A program made the translations under genes and the position numbers. The notes below the pieces were generated by a model. The model made no database searches. It had not been told where the DNA came from and saw nothing but the letters and a program-made list of their open reading frames with translations. DNA of 39,094 bases from Nocardia tenerifensis NBRC 101015 (GTDB lineage Bacteria > Actinomycetota > Actinomycetes > Mycobacteriales > Mycobacteriaceae): NCBI RefSeq assembly GCF_000308715.1, contig NZ_BAGH01000370.1, positions 1-39,094 of the forward strand. Reading direction: 5' to 3'. Positions 1 to 7,988 of this stretch are shown piece by piece (the first letter of the stretch is position 1; every line of letters begins with the position of its first letter).

Positions 1-3000
1 CGAGTGCGAGGTGGCCATCGTCGGCGGGGTCAACCTGGTGGTGACGCCGGGGCAGACCCTCACGCTGGACGCGGCGGGCGCGCTCGCGCCGGACGGGCGC
101 AGCAAGGCGTTCGACGCCGCTGCGGACGGGTACGGGCGCGGCGAGGGGTGCGGTGTCGTGGTGCTGCGCAGGCTCGCCGACGCGCGGCGCGACGGCGACC
201 AGGTGCTCGCGCTCGTCCGCGGCAGCTCGGTCAACCAGGACGGCCGGACCAACGGCATCATGGCGCCGTGCGGCGAGGCGCAGGCGCACGTCATGCGGCG
301 GGCCTGCGCGCACGCCGGAATCGACCCGGCCAGTGTGGATTTCGTCGAGGCGCACGGCACCGGTACCCGGCTCGGCGACCCGATGGAGGCGGCGGCCCTC
401 GCCGAGGTGTACGGGTCGGGCCGCCCGGCCGGCGACCCCTGTCTGATCGGCTCGGTCAAGGCCAATATCGGCCATCTCGAAGGGGCCGCCGGGGTGGCGA
501 GCGTGATCAAGGCCGTGCTGGCCCTGCATCGTGCGGAGATTCCGCGCAGCCCGCTGGTGACCGAGCTCAACCCCGAAATTCCTTGGGACAGAGGCGAAAT
601 ACGGTTGGTCACCGAGCACACGCGGTGGCCGGAGCGCAGCGGGCCGCGCCGGGCCGGGGTGTCCGGCTTCGGTTACGGCGGCACCGTGGCGCACGTGGTG
701 CTGGAGCAAGCGCCGGAGTCGTCCGCCGAGCCCGTCGCCGAGCCCGACGATACGGACCGGCTGTTCCCGCTCTCCGCGGCGTCCGAGGCCGCCCTGCGGG
801 CGAACGCCGACCGGCTCGCCGACTGGCTGAGCGACCACGCTGGTTCGCTGGCGTCGGTCGGCCACACGCTGGCCGCGCGACGGTCGCGGCTCGCCCGCAA
901 TGCCGCCGTCGTGGCCCGGAACGAGGGTGAGCTGATCGCGCGGCTGCGCGAGCTGGCGGCCGATCGTCCGGATCCGGGCGTGGCGACCGGTGTCGCCGTA
1001 CCCGGGCAGGGACCGGTGTGGGTCTTCTCCGGGCACGGGTCGCAGTGGCGCGGCATGGGCCGAGATATGTTGGGGGAGCCGGAGTTCGCAGCGGTGGTCG
1101 ACACCATCGAGCCGATCTTCCTGGAGGAGATCGGGTTCTCGCCGCGACAGGTTTTGATCGACGACCAGGTCGACGGTGTGGACCGGATCCAGACCATGAT
1201 CTTCGTGATGCAGGTCGGCCTCGCCGCGGTGTGGCGGTCCTACGGCGTGACGCCCGCCGCCGTCATCGGCCACTCGGTCGGCGAGATCGCCGCCGCGGTC
1301 GCCAGCGGCGCGCTGTCGCTCGAGGATGGCGCCCGGCTGATCTGCCGTCGCTCGATCCTGCTGCGCCGGGTGGCGGGGCAGGGCGCGATGGTGATGGCGA
1401 CGATGCCGTTGCACGAGGCGGCCGAGCGGCTCAGCGGCCGAACGGATCTCGTCGCCGCGATCGCCTCCTCGCCGCTGCAGTGCGTGCTGTCCGGTGATCC
1501 CGCGGCGATCGAGGAGGTGATCGAGCGCTGGCCCGCCGACGGCGTCGGCGTCCGCCGGGTCGCCTCCGATGTCGCCTTCCACAGCCCGCACATGGACCCG
1601 TTGCTCGCCGAATTGGCCGCTGCCGGAGCGACACTGGACTATCGGCCGCACGCGGTGCGGATGTACTCGACCGCGCTGCCCGACGCCAGATCCGAACCCG
1701 CGACGGACGAGCAGTACTGGGTCGCCAACCTGCGCAACCCCGTTCGGCTGACCGCGGCGGTCGAGGCCGCGCTGGCCGACGGTTTCCGCGACTTCCTCGA
1801 GGTCTCGCCGCATCCGGTGGTGGCGCACTCGATCCGGGAGACGGTCGGCGAGAGCGAGGTCGAGGACGTGTTCGTCGGGACCACGCTGCGCCGGGATCTG
1901 CCTGAGCGGCAGACGTTCCTGGCCGCGCTCGGCGCCGTGCACTGCCGCGGCATGTCGGTCGACTGGGCCCGGTTGCAGCCGACCGGCCACCTGGTCGATC
2001 TGCCCGTCTACGCCTGGCAGGGGCGCAGGCTGTGGCACGCGCCCGGACCCGCCGGACGGGTGCCCGGACCGGGTCACGACGTGGACTCGCACACGCTGCT
2101 CGGCACGCCGACCGGCATCGCGGGCAGCGAGCTACGGGTCTGGCGCTCGGTGCTGACGGACGACAACCGTCCCTACCCGGGCAGCCACGCGCTGAACGGA
2201 GCCGAGATCGTCCCTGCCGCAGTGCTTGTCGAGACCTTCCGGCAGGCCGGGCAGCAGGCCGAGCTGACCGCCGTCGAGATGCGGCACCCGCTGCTCACCG
2301 ACGGCAGCCGCGAGATCCAGGTCGTCGGCGACCCGGACCGGGGCGAGCTGCGCATCGCCTCGCGCACGCCCGCCGAGGATCCCGCGGATGACCCAGCCTG
2401 GCTGATCCACGCGCAGGCGGCGACGGTGGCCGAGCGCACGCCCTTGCCTTCGAGTCTGGGCGACCCTGCGGCGCAACGACTTCTGCCCGTCGATCCGCGG
2501 CTGATCCGGCAGCGGCTGGCGGCCGTCGGCGTGCCGGAGACCGGGTTCGAGTGGACCGTCGAGGAACTGCAGTACGGGATCGATGTGGTGCGCACCCGCG
2601 TAGCCACGGCATCCAGCAGCACCTGGGCGCCGCTGCTCGATGCCGTGATGTCCATCGCACCGGCGGCTTTCGCCGGAGATCCGGTGCTGCGCATGGTCGT
2701 TCGGATCGAGCACGTGGCGATCACGGGCGCCCCGCCGGCCGAGGCGCTCATCCAGGTCGCGTTGGACAAGGACCGCGTCGACACCGTCGACGGGCTCATC
2801 GCCGAGCTCGACGGCACCGTGGTGGCGCGGGTGACCGGCATGGTGTATCCGATCATCGACCGTCCGGCCGAGGACGATCCCGCGTCGAGCGCGGTGGCCG
2901 GGCCGGGGCTCTCGCTCACCGGCCTGACCCCCGAGCGGTTGCGCGAGGTGATCTCGGCGGAGGTGACCGGCACCATCGCGGCCGAAATGCGTTTGCCCGC

Positions 3001-3190
3001 AACGAGTGACCTGCATCCGCGGCGTCCGCTGCTCGAACAGGGCCTCGACTCGGTGATGACGGTGACGATCCGCAAGAAGCTGGAGAAGCGGTTCGGTCAC
3101 AAGCTGCAGGCCACCGTGTTCTGGCAGCAGCCGACCGTGGTCGCCATCGCCGATCACCTGACGGAGATGCTGGCCGGCAGTCAGTCCTAG
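1..3190 (+). CDS. Iterative type I polyketide synthase, orsellinic-acid-synthase type (5' truncated by window edge)
   Basis: The frame is open from base 2, so the N-terminus lies upstream; the window enters just after the expected KS active-site Cys. Residues below are numbered from the codon at 11. The KS C-terminal half keeps both catalytic His (VEAHGTGT, H115; NIGHLEG, H155) and the SGFGYGGT motif. The AT (about 335-640) has GHSVGE (S422) and VAFHS (H524), a malonyl-CoA-type signature. The DH/TH-like domain (about 690-950) has HALNGAEIVP (H726, fitting HxxxGxxxxP) and LLDAVMS (D877). The ACP has GLDSVMT (S1014). No KR, ER or TE is present between DH and ACP or after it. The SHxLxGxEIVPAAVL block and the ACP sequence resemble 6-MSAS/orsellinic acid synthases such as AviM and CalO5; absence of KR favours an orsellinate-type tetraketide over 6-methylsalicylate. 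Product and release partner are inferred, since neither is in the window. Confidence 0.85.
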   Translation, partial: ECEVAIVGGVNLVVTPGQTLTLDAAGALAPDGRSKAFDAAADGYGRGEGCGVVVLRRLADARRDGDQVLALVRGSSVNQDGRTNGIMAPCGEAQAHVMRRACAHAGIDPASVDFVEAHGTGTRLGDPMEAAALAEVYGSGRPAGDPCLIGSVKANIGHLEGAAGVASVIKAVLALHRAEIPRSPLVTELNPEIPWDRGEIRLVTEHTRWPERSGPRRAGVSGFGYGGTVAHVVLEQAPESSAEPVAEPDDTDRLFPLSAASEAALRANADRLADWLSDHAGSLASVGHTLAARRSRLARNAAVVARNEGELIARLRELAADRPDPGVATGVAVPGQGPVWVFSGHGSQWRGMGRDMLGEPEFAAVVDTIEPIFLEEIGFSPRQVLIDDQVDGVDRIQTMIFVMQVGLAAVWRSYGVTPAAVIGHSVGEIAAAVASGALSLEDGARLICRRSILLRRVAGQGAMVMATMPLHEAAERLSGRTDLVAAIASSPLQCVLSGDPAAIEEVIERWPADGVGVRRVASDVAFHSPHMDPLLAELAAAGATLDYRPHAVRMYSTALPDARSEPATDEQYWVANLRNPVRLTAAVEAALADGFRDFLEVSPHPVVAHSIRETVGESEVEDVFVGTTLRRDLPERQTFLAALGAVHCRGMSVDWARLQPTGHLVDLPVYAWQGRRLWHAPGPAGRVPGPGHDVDSHTLLGTPTGIAGSELRVWRSVLTDDNRPYPGSHALNGAEIVPAAVLVETFRQAGQQAELTAVEMRHPLLTDGSREIQVVGDPDRGELRIASRTPAEDPADDPAWLIHAQAATVAERTPLPSSLGDPAAQRLLPVDPRLIRQRLAAVGVPETGFEWTVEELQYGIDVVRTRVATASSSTWAPLLDAVMSIAPAAFAGDPVLRMVVRIEHVAITGAPPAEALIQVALDKDRVDTVDGLIAELDGTVVARVTGMVYPIIDRPAEDDPASSAVAGPGLSLTGLTPERLREVISAEVTGTIAAEMRLPATSDLHPRRPLLEQGLDSVMTVTIRKKLEKRFGHKLQATVFWQQPTVVAIADHLTEMLAGSQS

Positions 3191-3201
3191 GGGTCGCAGC
3201 G

Positions 3202-3237
3202 CGCCCGCCCGCGGGGTATATACGCCGCGGGCGGGCG
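3202..3237 (+). terminator. GC-rich hairpin terminator after the PKS gene
   Basis: A perfect 13-bp inverted repeat (3202-3214 with 3225-3237) flanks a 10-nt loop whose core is AT-rich. It starts 12 bases after the PKS stop and ends 29 bases before the MFS start. There is no T-run, as is common for actinobacterial hairpin terminators. It suggests that the MFS gene has its own promoter or depends on read-through. Confidence 0.7.
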
Positions 3238-3266
3238 TACCACTTATCGCACAGGGACATTGAACT

Positions 3267-4505
3267 ATGACCACCGCACTCGCCCGGCCTTCGCTCGCCT
3301 TTCTGATAGTGCTCGGCGGGCTGGCCGCCATCGGCCCGTTCGCGATCGACATCTACCTGCCCGCGCTGCCGGCCATGACGGCGGATCTGCACACGAACGC
3401 CAGCGGTGTGCAGGCCACGCTCACCGCGTCCATCATCGGCATGGCGCTCGGGCAGTTGGTGCTCGGTCCGCTGTCGGACGCCTACGGGCGGCGCGCTCCG
3501 CTACTCGTCTGTGTCGTCGTGTACACGGTCGCCTCGCTCGCGTGCATGGTCGCGCCGAACCTGGTGGTGCTCATCGCGTTACGCGCGGTGCAAGCCGTCG
3601 CCGCGGCCGGCGGGATGGTCATCGGCCGGGCGGCGGTGCGCGATATCGCCGCCGGTCCGGCCATGGCGCGCATCCTGTCGATGCTCCTGCTGGTCGTCGG
3701 GGTGTCTCCGGCCCTCGCGCCGCTGGTCGGGGCCGAGCTGCTGCCGATCACGCACTGGCGCGGGTTGTTCGGGATGATCGCCGCGCTCGGCGTCGTGCTG
3801 CTGTGCGCCTGCCTGCGCTGGCTTCCCGAGACCTTGCCGCCCGCGCGGCGTCGATCCGGTGGGGTAGCGGGCAGTCTCCGGCAGTATCGGCGGCTGCTGA
3901 CCGATCCGGACTTTCTCGGCTACGCCGTCACCGCGGGTTTCACCTTCGCGGCGATGTTCGCCTATATCTCCGGCAGCGCGTTCGTGCTCCAGCAGGGGTA
4001 TGGGCTCAGCCCGCGAATGTTCGGAGTCGTGTTGGGGATCAACGCCTTCGGGATGTTGTTGGTCAGTCAGGTCAGTGTGCGACTCAGCCGTCGGGTGCCG
4101 CTCGGGACGCTGCTCGCCTCCGCCACGTTCGTCGGGTTGGCCGGAGCTGTGGGGAGCGCCCTTGCCGTGCTGGCCGACCTAGGCTTGCCGCTGCTGCTTT
4201 TCGGGCTGTTTCTGCTCATCTCCAGCGTCGGCGGCATCCTTCCGCACAGCATGGCCTTGGCCATGAATCGTTACCCGGATATCGCGGGTAGTGCGTCGGC
4301 GCTGATGGGTGTCGGGCAGTTCGTCATCGGTGGCATTCTTGCTCCGGTGACGGGAGTCGGCGCCCGCAGTCACCCGGGCGTCGCCATGACGATCATCATT
4401 CTCGTCTGCATGATCGTCGCGACCGGGGCCGCCGCTATCGTTACGCGTGCTCTGCCGCGCTCCGATCACGCGGCACCCGCCGTCGGGAGTGCGCGGGTTC
4501 GGTGA
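3267..4505 (+). CDS. MFS multidrug efflux transporter, Bcr/CflA family
   Basis: A 412-residue, 12-helix major facilitator protein. The first helix carries the Bcr/CflA hallmark FAIDIYLPALP (about residues 25-35), followed by the motif-A loop GPLSDAYGRRAP between helices 2 and 3. The family exports drugs such as bicyclomycin and chloramphenicol, or sulfonamides, by proton antiport across the cytoplasmic membrane. The ATG at 3267 is preceded by AGGGA at a good distance. It lies directly after the aromatic PKS in the same direction, so it may export or confer self-resistance to that product; this is inference from position, and a hairpin separates the two genes. The family call is secure, the substrate unknown. 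Confidence 0.85.
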   Translation: MTTALARPSLAFLIVLGGLAAIGPFAIDIYLPALPAMTADLHTNASGVQATLTASIIGMALGQLVLGPLSDAYGRRAPLLVCVVVYTVASLACMVAPNLVVLIALRAVQAVAAAGGMVIGRAAVRDIAAGPAMARILSMLLLVVGVSPALAPLVGAELLPITHWRGLFGMIAALGVVLLCACLRWLPETLPPARRRSGGVAGSLRQYRRLLTDPDFLGYAVTAGFTFAAMFAYISGSAFVLQQGYGLSPRMFGVVLGINAFGMLLVSQVSVRLSRRVPLGTLLASATFVGLAGAVGSALAVLADLGLPLLLFGLFLLISSVGGILPHSMALAMNRYPDIAGSASALMGVGQFVIGGILAPVTGVGARSHPGVAMTIIILVCMIVATGAAAIVTRALPRSDHAAPAVGSARVR

Positions 4506-4518
4506 GCCCGCACAGGAT

Positions 4519-4543
4519 CTGACATCTCGCGAACGGTTGTCAG
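4519..4543. terminator. Possible weak terminator hairpin between convergent genes
   Basis: CTGACA (4519-4524) and TGTCAG (4538-4543) form a 6-bp stem with a 13-nt loop, 13 bases after the MFS stop and before the convergent gene ending at 4575. The stem is short and has no T-run, so this is only a candidate. Confidence 0.3.
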
Positions 4544-4574
4544 GCGTTGGCTGCTCGGTGGGAGTGCATATGGG

Positions 4575-4994
4575 TCAGCGATCGACCTTGCCGGTGAGGC
4601 CGCCGATTCGGGTGTCGGCGTGATCGGTCGAGGTCACCGCGCACAGGATGGTGTTGGTGGGGACGCTGTAGGGGCTCACATCGCGGTTCTTCGCGAGGAT
4701 TACGCTCAGCTGCTGTTCGCAGAAGTTCGCGCGCACAGTGGTGCCGGACCATTGAGCGCTGAGGATCACTTCGCCGTAATGTGGTTCCGAACAAGGCTTT
4801 ACGTGCACGCTCTCTTCGAACCGGGTGCTGTAGTCCCAGCAGTCGCCGACCTCGAGCGACGTATGATCCTTGGACCCCCCATCGTGGAAGTACAGTGCGA
4901 CCGTGGCGAACACGCCGAGTGCGCCGAGCGCGCCGACGCCGAGTCCGCGAACCGCCCCGCGGCCGAGTGTTGCGACATCGCTCTGCGTACGCAT
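4575..4994 (-). CDS. Septum-formation-family-like membrane-anchored protein
   Basis: A 139-residue protein with a short basic N-terminus, one transmembrane segment (the Gly/Ala/Val/Leu-rich stretch ending near ALYFHDGG), and an extracytoplasmic domain. That domain shows VGDCWD, then KPCSEPHYGEV, then FCEQQ and ILCAVT. This Cys pattern with a Pro-His-x-x-Glu-Val element matches the small secreted domain annotated as septum formation (PF13845-like) in mycobacteria and relatives; the four Cys probably form disulfides outside the cell. I chose the ATG at 4994, preceded by TTGGAG, over a TTG five codons upstream that is itself part of this Shine-Dalgarno region. It is a single gene with no partner. 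The molecular role is unknown. Confidence 0.65.
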   Translation of the reverse strand: MRTQSDVATLGRGAVRGLGVGALGALGVFATVALYFHDGGSKDHTSLEVGDCWDYSTRFEESVHVKPCSEPHYGEVILSAQWSGTTVRANFCEQQLSVILAKNRDVSPYSVPTNTILCAVTSTDHADTRIGGLTGKVDR

Positions 4995-5269
4995 GGTGGA
5001 GAACTCCAATTGCCTTGTGCATCAACCCGAATGGTGTGCGCGTCCGTCATGTCCCAGCCAGACGCCGATGGATACAACATAGCAACGCACGCGGGCGATT
5101 TCGGGTACCACCACAAGAACTTCACAACAGCTCCACATCTGTCCGAGGCGCAGCATGCGTAGGTGGCAGCCGGTGACATTCCAGCAGTCGAGAAGTAGTC
5201 GATGAGCTAACCTCTCTCGCACAGTCACCACCCGACGTATGCGATGCGGTGGCGGAGAGTAGAAGAGGA

Positions 5270-5872
5270 ATGTCGAGAGTTTTCTTGACCATGGCCATGT
5301 CGCTCGACGGGTTCATCACCGGCCCGGACGACAACGCCGAGAACCCCGCTGGCACCGATGGGATGCGGCTGATGAGCTGGCTCGGCGGTGGGGCCGACCC
5401 GGACGCGGAAGGGCTCGACGCGATCCGCCCCGTACATCCGCACAGCCGACTGGTGTTCGACGAGGCCATGGCGACCGGCGCCCTGATCACCGGCAAGCGA
5501 ACCGGGGATTTCGCGGGTTACTGGGGCGGGGATCACCACAACGGGGTGCCGATCTTCGTGCCGACGCACCAGCCCCCGGCCGAAAACCCCTACGAGCGCG
5601 TGCGATACGTCACCGATGGCATCGCTTCCTGTGTGGCACAGGCGAAGCGGGCCGCGGGCGGCCGTGACGTGATGATGCACGGCGCCTACACCGGCCAAGA
5701 AGCTCTGAAGGCCGGTGTTCTCGACATGATCGAGATCCAGCTCCAGCCGGTGCTGCTCGGCCGAGGCCGGCGCCTGTTCGACGGGCTACCCGCCGAGCAC
5801 ACCGAACTCGACCTGGTGCGCGTGCTGGAAGACCCCGGCGTCCTCCATCTGCGCTACATGGTGCGCAAGTAG
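5270..5872 (+). CDS. Dihydrofolate reductase / RibD C-terminal-fold family protein
   Basis: A 200-residue protein. It starts MSRVFLTMAMSLDGFITGPDDN, with the SLDGxI signature of the RibD-C/DHFR-like family, then ALITGKRTGDFAGYWGG (the GRxTF-like nucleotide-binding region) and IEIQLQPVLLGRGRRLFDG, the typical C-terminal motif. Members are NADPH-dependent reductases of unknown substrate, often called YwjB/YyaP-like. I favour the ATG at 5270; an in-frame GTG at 5249 would add seven residues not typical of the family. It is monocistronic, with the divergent upstream gene 275 bp away, and that gap holds no recognisable gene. Confidence 0.8.
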   Translation: MSRVFLTMAMSLDGFITGPDDNAENPAGTDGMRLMSWLGGGADPDAEGLDAIRPVHPHSRLVFDEAMATGALITGKRTGDFAGYWGGDHHNGVPIFVPTHQPPAENPYERVRYVTDGIASCVAQAKRAAGGRDVMMHGAYTGQEALKAGVLDMIEIQLQPVLLGRGRRLFDGLPAEHTELDLVRVLEDPGVLHLRYMVRK

Positions 5873-6143
5873 CCTCCGCTTCCCGGGCGAAACGAGGCAT
5901 GCTGCTCGTGGCCGCGTGACAGTCGTTCGGGGCCGTGTAGCCCTCCTGGCATGGCGGCGTCGTCGGCTGAGGCCGCCGGTCACCAGCGATGTTCCTTGCT
6001 GGTAGCGTCGGTTTCGTGACGATCAGAGCGACGCCGGTCGCCGCCGGAGGATGCCCGAGTGGTGCCGTTCGAGCGGGTCGGTCATCGTCGCTAGCGTTGC
6101 CGGCGCACCGCCCGCCCACCGCACCCGAGCCGATCTCGGACCC

Positions 6144-6518
6144 ATGACCGACGAACTCGACGACCGGCTCGACCGTATCGGTCAGCACCATTTCCGCGCC
6201 AAGTTCCGGCTCCGCGGCCGGGACCGGGCGGTGGTCGACCTGCGCGGGATCACGACCGTCCGCAAGCACGCCGAAGACCTGATCGCCCGCAGGCTCGCTC
6301 CGGCCGAACCGCTCAATGACGGCCGGCAGACGCCATACCGCGGGCATCCCGTCTTCGTCGCTCAGCACGCCACCGCGACATGCTGCCGCACCTGCCTGGC
6401 GCGCTGGCATGGCATTCCCGCCGGACGCGCGCTCGACGATGCCGAGCGGGCTTACGTGGTGGAAGCGATCTGCCGGTGGATCGTCAAGCAGTACGCCCCT
6501 GGCCAACCACCCCCGTGA
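6144..6518 (+). CDS. DUF4186 family protein
   Basis: A 124-residue protein matching my memory of DUF4186: FRAKFRLRGRDRAVVDLRG near the start, then HAEDLIARRLAP, NDGRQTPYRGHPVFVAQHATATCCRTCL and a closing helix ending in VKQYAPGQ. The conserved core is the GHPVFxAQHATATCCRxCLxxWH stretch with paired Cys and several His, which looks like a metal site, although no function is established. I start at ATG 6144, where family similarity begins; the frame is open about 30 codons upstream but that part is low in similarity. No good Shine-Dalgarno sequence is visible. The 271 bp upstream (5873-6143) contains no gene I can support. Confidence 0.75.
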   Translation: MTDELDDRLDRIGQHHFRAKFRLRGRDRAVVDLRGITTVRKHAEDLIARRLAPAEPLNDGRQTPYRGHPVFVAQHATATCCRTCLARWHGIPAGRALDDAERAYVVEAICRWIVKQYAPGQPPP

Positions 6519-6691
6519 CACGCGGTGTGCTGTCAGGGGACGACGGATGTGTATGTCCCGCAAGCGTATTCGGTGATCGGCCGGTTGCCGCATGGTCTGT
6601 GCGATCTGGCGAGACGGTGATCGAATACGGTAACCTCGAGGTGGAGGACGCGCGAAGACTTATTCCGGCACGGCTGCACATCGACGTGACG

Positions 6692-6730
6692 GGCACGCGG
6701 CCCGCGCCGTGACTGTGCGGGCCGCGTGCC
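6692..6730 (-). terminator. Strong hairpin terminator downstream of the AhpD-like gene
   Basis: A perfect 14-bp stem (6692-6705 with 6717-6730) with an 11-nt loop begins 13 bases beyond the stop of the leftward AhpD-like gene. It has no T-run. The stem is strong enough to act in both directions. The rest of the gap back to 6518 shows no gene. Confidence 0.65.
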
Positions 6731-6743
6731 TGCCGGTAGCGGG

Positions 6744-7199
6744 TCAGCGGAAGTTGCCGGCGACCAGACGTGTGGCGATATTGATTCGGTTCCAGGCGTT
6801 CACCGAGGCGATGGCCATGACGAGCGCGGCCAGGTCCTCCTCGGCGAAGTGCTCGGCGGCCTGCCTCCACACGTCGTCGGGGACGCCGCCGGAACCGTCC
6901 GCGACCCGGGTCATCTCCTCGGTCAACGCCAGAGCCGCGCGTTCGGTGTCGGAGAAGAACGGTGTATCGCGCCACGCCGCGACGGACCACAGCCGCTCGT
7001 CACTCTCTCCTTCCTTGCGTGCCCGATGCGAGTGCAAGTCGGTGCACACCGAGCATCCGTTGATCTGGCTGGCCCGAATTCGTAGCAGTTCCAAGAGGTT
7101 TCGGGGCAGCCGACTGTCGGCGAGGGAGTCCTCGACGGCCTTCAGCCCGAGGTAGCCGCCCCGGGCGAGCTTGTACACGTTGGGCATCCGCGCTTCCAT
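6744..7199 (-). CDS. Carboxymuconolactone decarboxylase / AhpD-like alkylhydroperoxidase family protein
   Basis: A 151-residue all-helical CMD-fold protein. The AhpD signature is clear: LRIRASQINGCSVCTDLHSHRARK, with a CxxC redox pair, an Asp and an acidic/His relay, followed by RLWSVAAWRDTPFFSDTERAALALTEEMTR. Members reduce peroxides or act as general thiol-disulfide catalysts; in actinobacteria they often lie beside redox regulators. The ATG at 7199 has AAAGG upstream. An Rrf2-family regulator ends 72 bp upstream in the same direction, and an operator-like sequence shared with that regulator's own promoter sits just ahead of this gene (7214-7234). It is therefore probably a direct target of that regulator. 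Family assignment is firm; the physiological substrate is not known. Confidence 0.85.
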   Translation of the reverse strand: MEARMPNVYKLARGGYLGLKAVEDSLADSRLPRNLLELLRIRASQINGCSVCTDLHSHRARKEGESDERLWSVAAWRDTPFFSDTERAALALTEEMTRVADGSGGVPDDVWRQAAEHFAEEDLAALVMAIASVNAWNRINIATRLVAGNFR

Positions 7200-7213
7200 G
7201 TTTCCAGCCTTTC

Positions 7214-7234
7214 TTGATATCTAATATCCAGAAT
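7214..7234 (-). promoter_or_regulatory. Operator-like site 1 (Rrf2 regulon) over the AhpD-like gene promoter
   Basis: The sequence contains GATAT-CTA-ATATC (7216-7228) followed by the right half ATCCAGAAT, which is identical to the site in front of the Rrf2 gene. Read on the minus strand, the AT-rich core supplies a plausible -10 (TATTAG) about 20 bases upstream of the start codon. Binding here would block transcription. Confidence 0.5.
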
Positions 7235-7271
7235 CCAGGGTGAACGAGCCCCGTCGTGGGGCCGGGGGGAT

Positions 7272-7754
7272 TTACCTCAGCTCGGCGAGCCGGCTTCGGG
7301 TCAGTTCGGGCGTATCGGGAACGCGCTTCTCGACATCGGTCTTGATGTCACCGATGGTCTGCCCGGCCAGCGACCGGCGCCATGCCAGCTCCGCCTGCCG
7401 CATCGCTTGTGCGACAAGGCATTCCTTGCGGTAGTCGACATCCTTGCGGGCGCCCGGCGTGTTCTTCAGCAGCTGCTGGCATCGGAACGCCTCCTGCGCG
7501 CCCTCGATCGCGGTCACGATATCGAGCAGTGAGATCGTGTCCGGGTCGCGCGCCAACCGGAATCCGCCGCGCGGCCCCGAGGTCGAGGTGAGAATCCCCG
7601 CCCGCACCAGCGCCTGCAACTGCTTGTTCAGGTATGGCGCAGGCAGGGCGAAGAAGGCGGCGAGCTGCGCCGCCGAACAAGCCTCCCCGGGCTCGACCCA
7701 GGCGAGGTTGAGGCAACTGTGAATCGCCCACTCCACACCTTGACCCATCTGCAT
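7272..7754 (-). CDS. Rrf2-family winged-helix transcriptional regulator
   Basis: A 160-residue protein starting MQMGQGVEWAIHSCLNLAW, with the typical Rrf2 helix-turn-helix (AAQLAAFFALPAPYLNKQLQAL, then the wing TSTSGPRGGFRLARDPDTISLLDI) and the dimerisation helix after AIEG. Cys residues occur at HSC, EAC, FRCQ and KEC. The FRCQ-to-KEC spacing of 20 does not match the tight three-Cys cluster of IscR or NsrR, so direct redox sensing by a Cys pair is more likely than a classical Fe-S site. I place the start at ATG 7754: a -10-like TACTAT (7762-7767, minus strand) ends seven bases before it, which suggests a leaderless mRNA. A start at 7772 would put the promoter inside the gene. It probably represses itself and the downstream AhpD-like gene. 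Confidence 0.8.
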   Translation of the reverse strand: MQMGQGVEWAIHSCLNLAWVEPGEACSAAQLAAFFALPAPYLNKQLQALVRAGILTSTSGPRGGFRLARDPDTISLLDIVTAIEGAQEAFRCQQLLKNTPGARKDVDYRKECLVAQAMRQAELAWRRSLAGQTIGDIKTDVEKRVPDTPELTRSRLAELR

Positions 7755-7757
7755 ATC

Positions 7758-7779
7758 TTGGATAGTACACATCCAGAAT
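7758..7779 (-). promoter_or_regulatory. Operator-like site 2 (Rrf2 autoregulation) over the Rrf2 promoter
   Basis: TGGAT (7759-7763) and ATCCA (7771-7775) form an inverted repeat with a 7-bp spacer, followed by GAAT. The right part, ATCCAGAAT, is identical to site 1 at 7226-7234. The site covers the candidate -10 TACTAT, as expected for autorepression. Confidence 0.55.
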
Positions 7780-7950
7780 AGGCGGTCGCGATCAAGTCGC
7801 ACTCGCACATGCCACGGACCGCGCGCCTCGGACACGCCTGGGTGGCTGCGTTGTCTGGCCCGATGCACCGCGCTGGGGATGCCTTGCATGCAGGAACGAC
7901 GACTTGGATCGTCCGAGTTTCCTGCGTGACTAACGGCCGGGCGGGGAATT

Positions 7951-7973
7951 GGGTGGCGGGGTGGGGGTGGGGG
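7951..7973 (+). other. G-quadruplex-forming motif just upstream of an MDMPI-family gene
   Basis: Four G-tracts of 3, 4, 5 and 5 bases are separated by 4, 1 and 1 bases, which satisfies the usual G3+N1-7 pattern. It is on the coding strand and ends 15 bases before the GTG start at 7989, so it would be in the mRNA leader if the transcript begins upstream. Confidence 0.55.
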
Positions 7974-7988
7974 ATATTGACTGGGGGT

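Noticed and set aside
2132..3352. Minus-strand frame of 406 codons opposite the end of the PKS
   Set aside because: The PKS DH and ACP motifs are intact on the plus strand; the antisense frame is compositional.
4799..5179. Small frames on both strands in the gap upstream of the DHFR-like gene
   Set aside because: They overlap the septum-formation-like gene or have no ribosome site, no family similarity and atypical composition.
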